Shown here piece after piece: positions 56,518 to 64,000 of a stretch of DNA of 64,000 bases. Under the pieces are notes generated by a model. That model had not been told where the DNA came from and did no database searches. It was given only the letters and a program-made list of their open reading frames with translations. Numbering within the stretch: the first letter of the stretch is position 1; each line of letters opens with the position of its first letter. Both the position numbers and the translations under genes were made by a program. The stretch comes from Neurospora tetraspora (lineage: Eukaryota > Ascomycota > Sordariomycetes > Sordariales > Sordariaceae): positions 1,674,001 through 1,738,000 of the forward strand of contig NW_026944389.1 of assembly GCF_033439725.1 (NCBI RefSeq), read 5' to 3'.

Positions 56518-57878
56518 ATGGCATCACCCCATCCAACAACCACAAACCCCTCCGAAGAAGACGACCCCATCGTCGCCACCTACAACGTCTTCATCAAGCC
56601 TCCCCTCCCCGAAGACCGCAAGCTCGTCGTCCTCCGCTACGTCACCAAGACCGCCCAAGACCCGTCCTCCATCAAGCCGCCAAGGATCAACAGCTTTCGC
56701 GTGAAGCCCGAAACGGGCATTTACGAGGTCGACATCCCTCTCGAGACCGGCGATGGCTACAACAAGGGCAAGGGTATCGCGTGGGGCGTGGCGCTAGCCA
56801 AGTCGATGGAGTCCAAGAAGGGCGGCAGTCTTGGTCTGGCCGGTGGTTTCAACATTGGTGGACAAGGAGGGTCGGCGCGCGGTGGTCCTGGAGCTGGTGG
56901 AGCTGGTGGTGGACGTCGCGGCGGTAATACCGGAGGAGGAGATGATGACGAGGCGCAGAATATGAGCTGGCCTGAGGCTGTGGCGCAAGGCAAGGCGATT
57001 ATCGACCAGAAGTTGACGGGTAGTCGGAGTGCGGGCGAGGATTACGTGAAGCATATGGTTGGTGTGTTTCAAGGAAGTGAGTTTCCAGTCCAATCCAGTC
57101 CAACATCCACCCATAACCCCGGGGCCTCTTCCCTCCCATTTATCAGTTCCCACTCACTAACCACTCCCCCCTCTCTCAAACAGACAACATCCATCTAACC
57201 CCCGTAACCTCCCTCGTCCAACTCCGGCCCGTAGCCCCCTACCTCGACGCCGCCACCGAGCAAGAACGGCTCTCGCGCCTCGGCCCCTCAGCCGGCGCCG
57301 GCGCCGGCGGTCCCGCCGACAAGCAGGCCGCGGGGCGCGCGATCCACATGTCCATCAAGTCGTCAGACTCGGGCGGTGCCGGCGCGGCAGCCGAGACCAT
57401 GGCGGACCGGCTGCGCGCCGTGCAGACAGAGCCGTGGCACAGCCTAAAGTGGTACCACGACGAGCACGGCGAGGCGTGGGACACGTACAACGAGTGCATG
57501 CTTTTGCGGTCGAGCGAGGCTGGCAATGCTGCGCCGCCGGTTGAAGAGGAGGAGGTGGACGAAGAGAAGAAGAAGGAGAAGAAGGAAGAGAAGGATGGAG
57601 AGGAGGCTGAGGCGGCGGCGGCGGCAGAACCAACGGATGATAGTGGTGCTCCCGATTTGGTTGAGAAGGTGAACAGGTTGCAGTCGGATTGGGGCGAGGA
57701 GCAAATCCTGCGGTCGATCAACGGGTTGGGGCCAGATGATAAGAAGCCCGGTGAGGAGGCGGTTTCGGTCCCCTCGGTTTTCGGCACGAAAAAGGCCACG
57801 GCCACGGCCAAGAAAGGTACCAACACCAAGGGAAAGGGAAAGGCAACGTCTTCGTCGAATGCCATGCAGCTTGACTAA
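56518..57878 (+). CDS. DNA-directed RNA polymerase III subunit Rpc37 (RPC5 family)
   Basis: Two exons, 56518-57076 and 57184-57878, give 417 aa. Rpc37/RPC5 pairs with Rpc53 in the TFIIF-like subcomplex of RNA polymerase III and acts in initiation, termination and reinitiation. The N-terminal dimerisation domain starts with EEDDPIVATYNVFI and LVVLRYVTK, followed by INSFRVKPETGIYEVDIPL, typical of RPC5. A Gly-rich loop (GGAGGGRRGG, near 120-145) interrupts it. The exon junction gives NNIHLTPVTSLVQLRPVAPYLD, the second family hallmark, and WHSLKWYHDEHGEAWDTYNEC follows. The C-terminus is Glu/Lys/Ala-rich, longer than in yeast, and may be disordered. The start has context CACAACCATGGCATC. The neighbouring upstream telobox fits a growth-regulated gene. 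Confidence 0.93.
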
Positions 57879-58729
57879 AAGTCAAAGACTGTAGGCGGTA
57901 AGAGAAGAGGCTCCTGCACCGAAAGCTGAAGCGGCAAAGGCAAAGGGAAGCGGAAAAGAAGGACAGATGCGAGAGATAAAGCGCAACAAATAGGCCTTTC
58001 TGAAGCGGGAGGCCCATTATAGAGGTCAACTACCACTACCAAACCCTTTGGTTAACCGATAGATTCTCTTCTACTTTTAAAAAAAATATACGATACCCTA
58101 CGACTGACTCCCCTTTCTTTCCCGCCTTCCTTCCTTCACAGGCTTGCTTCTGAATAACCTGCTCCCTCCATGACAAAAAAATCGTTATGGTGACAGGTGT
58201 GGTGTGGTGAACGATCAATGATGTGTGACCTCGCATTGCAAAAACCCAACCCCTTTTTGGTTCCCCTATTCTACAGGTGCGTCCATTTCATCCCATCCAT
58301 CCATCCATACAACAATGCCGAGTTATATAAAAACCAACCGCCAAGTTCTTTTCTTTTTCCCCAGCAATGTAATGTAGGAAAGAAGAAACTCCTCCTCCCC
58401 GCCCAGGAGGTTACCCTCTAGTAGTAGGTAAGCCAAAATGTTAGCTAGGGTAAGCAATTCCCCATGAGATGGCCCATGTACATAGTTCCTCTCTTCTTCT
58501 ACCTAGCTGCTTTTTTTCGTCCCGCCGCAAGAAGGAAGAAATATGAGTGAGCCTCGACATGATGAGAACTCTTCAAGAAGAACAATCGCTGACAAAACGC
58601 GATGCAATCAACGCAACTTTTCCGTTTCGATAATGATGATGATAATCGTCGTTGCGTGAACCACCCGCCCAGATGGTTTTTTTCAACGGACTTTCAAAGT
58701 CAAAGTGTGTAGGGTAATTGCCGAGTTGC
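57879..58729. other. Convergent intergenic region, RPC37 and PAT1
   Basis: About 850 bp of 3' flanks; T- and A-rich short tracts near 58075-58090. No gene seen. Confidence 0.55.
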
Positions 58730-61290
58730 TTACTGAAGCAGCTCAACATCGAGACCGATCGACCGCATGAAGAGGTTGACGTTCTGCAGGCGTTCGCCTG
58801 CGAGTGCTGGAGGCAGGGTTTTGGCGAGGCTGACGGTGTCCATGACACGATCCTTGACAGCAATGACAAGTCTTTGCTGCTGGTCAGGGCTAGCACCAAT
58901 ACCGATGGCCGCGAGAAGCTGCCAGACGTAGGTATCTTGATCGGTGGCAATGCTACCGGGGAAGATGTACGGAAGAGTGGGCTCGAGGAGGTTGAAGAAC
59001 TGAGTGTAGGTCATATCCCTGTGCAATATTGTTAGCATTCGGTTCATGTCTCATGGAACCAAGAGTATAGGGGAACTTACCAAGAACGCCAATCCTGTTC
59101 ACTGCCGCCGCCATTATGCTTAATAAGCTCTGCACGGCTCAAAATCATGGTAAGCATCGACGCGCCGATTCTACTCTTGGCGATGACGTCCACATTGCGC
59201 GTGCACACAAGACCGAGGATGGCGGCAACAAGATCGAGGCCGAGTTCGTTCATAAACGTAAACAGCGTGGTTACAATAGCAGCCGAAAACAGCTCAATGT
59301 TTTCACGCATAGCGGCGTTGAACTGGATGTCATCAGTTGTAACCTGAGCTTCTCGGACAACGTCGAGTTGGTCGAGATTCACGACAATGCGTGTGAAAAT
59401 GGTAATCCTTTGCTCATGGTTCGTGTGACGGAAGATGCGCGGTATGGCTTTCTTGCCCTTGTTGTAACAGAGAAGGGCCATGAAGGGGTGGATGCGGCCT
59501 GGCTGGTCCTGATCCTGCACCCTCAGAGCCTTCCAGAGCTGCTCATTCAACGCCTGTCCTTCGCTGCTCCATGCAAAGACCTTGGCAAGAGCTTCTTGAT
59601 CATCCTCGGCAGGCGCCATAGGCATGTTGCGTTCGTGGTCTTCCATCTTCATAAGTGTGGTGTATACCAGCTCGAGGGCTCTCAGTTCGTCCTTCTTGTC
59701 CCTTCCGTTAACAGGATGCGGTGCCTTCTTCACATCGCCGGCGCTGTCGTTACGCTTGATGTTGAGAAGCGGCTTCGGGGTCTTGGCGTTGCTGAAGGAA
59801 ATCTTGCCCAAGCTACCTTCAATAACAAGCTGCTTGTTCTTGGGCTTGTTCTTGGCCGCCTCAACAGCGCGCTGGACCTGTTGTTCCATCCTCTGCATAT
59901 GGTTCTCAGGACCCCGGTTATGGCGGCGCATACCTCCCTGGCGGCTTCCTGTCTGAAACAGATAGGTCTGAGCAAACTGGTTCAGAGGCTGGCTGGGGTG
60001 CTGACGATGGCCAGCCTGGATCTGACTATGGACTTGATAGTAAAAGTCCTCGGCGAGTGACTCGTCTGTGCCGTGTTCATTGGGATTTCCAGTGGCCGCA
60101 ACAAGCTGCTGGAGCTGGATTCGGGTGATGAAGTTCTTGTCCTGTGGCGTCATGATACCATTGTCGCGAGACATTTGGAAAATCTTGTGGTTGCGTTTGG
60201 CGCGCTTGGCTTCCTGTTCAAGATAGGCAGCCTTTTCCTCCTCCGAGAGCTGAGCCAGCTGAGCGGGATGAAGAATCATGGTGGGCTGTCGCGGAAGAGA
60301 GCCTTGTTGCCTGTGGCCCTGGTGGGCGGACTGAGGACCGGACGGAGGCGTAGGGTGAACAGGCAGCCCGATCTTAGCTGCGTCGCCTGAAAGACGGTTG
60401 GGGTTCTGCAGAATCTGAGTGGGCTGCTGAGGAGCAACGGGTTGCTGATGCTGTTGAATAGCGGGCGGTTGGGAAGAGGGCTGGGCTGGCGTAGCAGGCT
60501 TCGAGTGAGGCCGCTGGAGGATTGTCATGGGATGCCCTTGCGGTTGATGGTACAAAGGCTCAACAATACCGGCCTGGAAATGGGCCTGCGGCTGGTTCTG
60601 AGCTTGCTGCTGGTAGAGATAAGCCTGCTCATGTGGCATTTGATGGGGCTGATGCTGAGGAGCAGGAGATGGAGTGGCCGCCTTAGCCTGGGCGCGCATC
60701 TGAGCCTCAACCTCCTCGAGACTCAACATCTTGCGGCCCCCAGGCGGAGCACTAGGAACGGCAGGCTGAGCAGGCGGCGGCGGTTGCTTCTTGGGTGCGA
60801 CGCCCCAAAGAGCAGCGTCAACCTGAAGATCCTCGATCGGCTGCTCGTGGTATTTTTCATAGCCAGTCCTGGCAGGTCTAGCCGGGGCCTGCGCGAAATA
60901 GTTGTACGAGGGTCCGGCGATGGAGGGTCCGGCGGTGGACGTATAGGCCGATGGCTGCGCGACAGGCTGGGGAGCCCTGGCGGCTGGTTGTTGGCGGCTG
61001 AAACGAACATTTTCCTCCTCAATCGCGTTCGCGACCTTGGCGGTCTGGCCAAAGAAGTCGAAATCTTTGCCTACGGGACCGGGCTCGCCGGTATCGCCGC
61101 CAAAGGTATCATCGTTGAAGACATCATCGGTTTCATCCAGCTGGTCACCCAAGCCGTCATAAGTGTCTTCGAAGTCGATCTCTTCGGCTTCTTCCTCCCG
61201 GTTGGCAAGGCTGGCAAACGGATCGTGAGCCTGGGAGAAGCCGGGAGCGGCGGTATTATGGCGAGACTGGTCGAAGTTGAAGAAGGACAT
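58730..61290 (-). CDS. Pat1-type mRNA decapping activator / deadenylation-dependent decay factor
   Basis: Two exons on the minus strand, 61290-59081 and 59018-58730, give 832 aa. Pat1 links the Lsm1-7 ring, Dhh1 and the decapping enzyme in P-bodies. The N-terminus MSFFNFDQSRHN and acidic stretch EEEAEEIDFEDTYDGLGDQL match the Pat1 family start. A long Pro/Gln-rich region follows (about 110-335), then SRDNGIMTPQDKNFITRIQL and EDFYYQVHSQIQAG, which are conserved in fungi, and the Gly/Arg/Asn-containing GGMRRHNRGPENHMQRMEQQ. The C-terminal alpha-helical repeat domain (about 500-832) binds Lsm1-7 and decapping factors. The intron lies in a Trp codon; donor GTAAGT and acceptor ACAG agree in phase. 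Confidence 0.93.
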
Positions 61291-63755
61291 GTTGGCGATG
61301 TCTGTTGGGTTTATGGGAAAATTCTATGAAGTATCACTGTCGTAGGGTCAGTATACGTTGAACGAAGGATCGTTGCGGCGCAAATCCAGGCGCGAAGATG
61401 ATCTTGGCTGATTGGCGAGGGGAAAGAGGAGAATGAGGGGCAAAGCAAGAGAGGACAAGACTCTGGTTGGTGAGTGGGACGAGAAGTAGAAGAAGGAACA
61501 GCCGTGAGACAGGTTCACAAACTTGTGGGTGAAAGGGAAACAGGCAGGCTTGAAGGTCCAGTGTTCAAACAGCCAAGCAGAGGGGCGACTCGATGGATAT
61601 TCCACCTAGCTGAGGGTGGTGAGCTGTCTCTTGAAGCGCGGGGCAACGACAACAAGGTCAAGGTTTGGGACATGGCAGCCCAACTTTCATCTCCATAACG
61701 TGGATAACCCGAGGCTACAAGCACACCGTAGAGGAAAGAAATAGCAACGTACAGTACGAGATGTAAAAATGTTGGTATGATCGGTTTGGTCAAGCACCAT
61801 GATGCTGCGATGCGCGACTCGAGGGGAAAGGAGACGTGTCGACGGCGGTGCGACTCGTGCAAAGGAGCGGAGCAGAGCTTGTCAGGGCGGCAACAAACAC
61901 TCAACGCTCAGGTTGGAAATATTAAAACAAAGAAGCAAGAAGGCTGTGGACTAACGACCGAAAGCGCAACTGGGTGCGCCGCGGTGAAGAGGTGGATGCG
62001 GTTGCTTGGAATAGCTTGATGGCAGCGCACTCAAAAGGCGACAAGAGACGGAGATGGATGAAGTCAGGCCAACTCCAACCCAGAAGCCAAATCAGGGAGC
62101 TGTGGGCCAATCGATGGCCAATGGAGCCGACACAGGTGACGCTTTGACACTCTCCCCTCCCGCCCTCCGGCCTTGGTGTTGACTGACGACGGGACTCCCA
62201 ACGGAAGGCAGCGAGTGATTGCCACGATTGGGCGGCAACCAGGGGCCCAGTGCCTGCCGGGCCATGGGATCCTCAACCGCCATATCCATTTCTTGCAAGT
62301 TGTTTACTTGACCCGATAGGCCAATCGGCAATAACAATGTTCGATAGAACGATACAACAATAAACATCAACTTCAAGGGACGGGACGACAACCTCATGGT
62401 CGACTTCTGGCGCCAAGCCGACAACAGCATTTCAATCTCCAGATTTCGATTTTGGCAAGCAGGACAGTAGCTCAGGGCATTCATCCTTCTGCCCTGACAT
62501 CCATGACTAAACGTTGGAGCTCGTAAGGTGAAAGCTAATTTGGACAGCTGTTCAGACGGTGCTTCTTTGCGAATTTGCCATTTCGACGCAGGTGAAGCAC
62601 ACCGGACATGGACGGAGGCATGCTTAGCTTGATGTTGTTTCCCGACAGGTGACCGCTTGCAGTCGAGTGGTATCATGGGCCTGCAGTGGTGTTTCCTTGC
62701 TGTTTCTTCAGGAGGCATGTTTATCGTGGCCATTACATGGCAAAGAACTCGGAGGAGCAATAAGAAGACGCCGGCAGCAGATCATATCATCAAGACTACC
62801 TGTATGAGCTAGTCAGTCATACCTCAACATGGCAACATGTGAAGTGTGGACGTGGGCAGTGCCCCTGGAAGTTGACGACCTCTCAAGGGGCTTTTGTCCC
62901 TCACTAACAAGGCCACGCGAGATCCGCCGTGGCCCGCATTAATAGGGTACCTGCGGATACAGGTGACGACGAAGCTGTGGGGCACCCTAATGTTCCCGAA
63001 CATTGAGGTGCTCAGGGGAATGCGCCGCATGCGACCATCAGGAACGGGAAGGGGAATGATGGAGATGTCGTATCCAACTGAAGAGGTCCAAACATGAACA
63101 ACACTTGATATCCCGGGACATCTTTGGTTTGTGCTTCAAGCCTTCCGAGATCGTTGTCGCAAAAAGGACCAATATCCTAGTCTCTAAGTATCAGAAAAGG
63201 TATCCAGGGGTATTGTAGTCTAGAAAAGTGCCAGATCTCACTCCCTCATTCATCACAGGTCAACCAGCGGTCCGGGTACCCCTTTGCATACGCGGCCCGG
63301 ACGTGGCACCCCTCTACCAATAACCTGGCACACCTCCGCATATTATCCATACAATACCAGGCAATACGAAGCTGCAGTGGGCTGGCTGTCCTGCCCGGCA
63401 AGACTGCGCCCGAGCCTTCGAACCCTGACAGCTAACGGGCAACACTTGGCTCCTCAACTTCTTCCTCCTTCAACTTCACTTCTTTTCCAGGATCCAAGCC
63501 TGGCCATCTTCTTTCCTGGTTGATTTGTCCTTTTCAACCACCGAGGCCATACGCCACCTACAGTTCCATCTCGGACATCTCTCCGAGATCCCGAAGTTCC
63601 AGTCTTCGTTGTCGTGCAGCAGCAATCGACGAGGGATCCGGGTCGCTTCCTTCCATTGTCCATTTGTCCCACTGGACCCGTGAACACGACGGAACACCAT
63701 CAACACAACAAACTTAACTTTTATTTAGGTTCGGTTTGGTCCATATTCTTCCAAA
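61291..63755. other. Divergent intergenic region, PAT1 and right-end gene
   Basis: About 2.5 kb between divergent start codons. I find no supportable gene. The last 250 bp is pyrimidine-rich leader for the right-end gene; the first 60 bp is the PAT1 leader. Confidence 0.5.
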
Positions 63756-64000
63756 ATGGCGGCGGGCAGCGCACGCTACGTGCGCTACATCCTCTTTGCC
63801 TTTTTTGTATGTCTGATCATCTCTGATGCCCTTCTTTGCTCTGCGTTTGACGGTGCCTGTCCGCTTCCCCGGTGCCCCACTGACCATGACGTTAGGTCAT
63901 TGCCGTTCTCTACTTCATCTCTACTCCGACATCCGTCGTGACCCCCTTAAAAGATAACTTCGGCAAATTCCAACAATCCACCGGAAACTCGAAGCCTTCC
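63756..64000 (+). CDS. Type II membrane protein, 5' part only (possible Golgi glycosyltransferase)
   Basis: Exon 1 is 63756-63806 and exon 2 starts at 63896 and is open to the end of the window. The visible 52 residues are a short basic N-terminus (MAAGSARYVRY), one membrane helix (ILFAFFVIAVLYFISTP) and the start of a hydrophilic stem (PLKDNFGKFQQSTGN). This signal-anchor plus stem layout fits Golgi type II enzymes such as the Ktr/Mnt alpha-1,2-mannosyltransferases, but no catalytic sequence is within the window. The intron has donor GTATGT, branch ACTGACC and acceptor TTAG, and joins a Phe codon to GTC in frame. Confidence 0.75.

Noticed and set aside
62092-62760. 222-codon frame on the minus strand upstream of PAT1
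   Set aside because: No recognisable motif, no splice-supported extension, and composition typical of intergenic DNA.
1-64000. Dispersed 5S rRNA genes, rRNA, CRISPR arrays, prokaryotic operons
   Set aside because: I looked for 5S-like internal control sequence on both strands and for regularly spaced identical repeats and found none; introns and tRNA structure are eukaryotic.

Overview
The window looks like nuclear DNA of a filamentous ascomycete, most probably a Neurospora species. The evidence is short spliceosomal introns (about 60-220 nt) with GTRNGT-type donors and CTAAC/CTGAC branch sites, C/G-ending codons in the genes, CFEM and PTH11-type receptors, a pyr-1-type dihydroorotate dehydrogenase, an intron-containing tRNA-Leu, and about 8 kb of extremely AT-rich, CpA-poor sequence that looks like repeat DNA mutated by RIP (repeat-induced point mutation). 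The species is inferred from this pattern and was not checked by any search.

Layout. Positions 1-8.1 kb are a RIP-degraded relic repeat block with no intact gene but with recognisable diverged direct, tandem and inverted repeats. From 8.1 kb the composition changes abruptly to normal euchromatin. Genes follow in this order: an Mpv17/PMP22-family membrane protein (+), a 356-bp MITE-like element with 40-bp terminal inverted repeats, an 8-bp target duplication and internal telomere-like repeats, mitochondrial dihydroorotate dehydrogenase (+), a CFEM/PTH11-like receptor (+), tRNA-Leu(AAG) (-), palmitoyl-protein thioesterase (+), an FHA-domain Tos4/Plm2-like protein (+), a Cic1/Utp30-type L1-domain ribosome-biogenesis factor (+), a cytochrome P450 (+), a secreted LysM/chitin-binding protein with a huge Thr/Ala repeat (+), the ribosome-quality-control E3 ligase listerin (-), an EPDGKY tandem-repeat protein (+), a 100-aa hydrophilic protein (-), a single-pass membrane protein (-), a protein resembling the N-terminal MACPF-like module of stonustoxin-type proteins (+), a second PTH11-like receptor (-), RNA polymerase III subunit Rpc37/Rpc5 (+), the decapping activator Pat1 (-), and the start of a type II membrane protein running off the right end (+).

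The genes are independent transcription units separated by 0.3-2.6 kb of non-coding DNA; there is no operon and no obvious biosynthetic cluster. Housekeeping genes (pyrimidine synthesis, ribosome biogenesis, ribosome quality control, Pol III, mRNA decay) are mixed with surface or secreted genes (two receptors, LysM protein, S/T-rich membrane protein). The most interesting items are the telomere-repeat-bearing MITE, the LysM-ChtBD1-repeat-LysM protein, the EPDGKY repeat protein, the stonustoxin-like fungal protein and the sharply bounded RIP block. Exon boundaries were derived by eye from splice consensus and frame continuity; every multi-exon CDS listed sums to a multiple of three.
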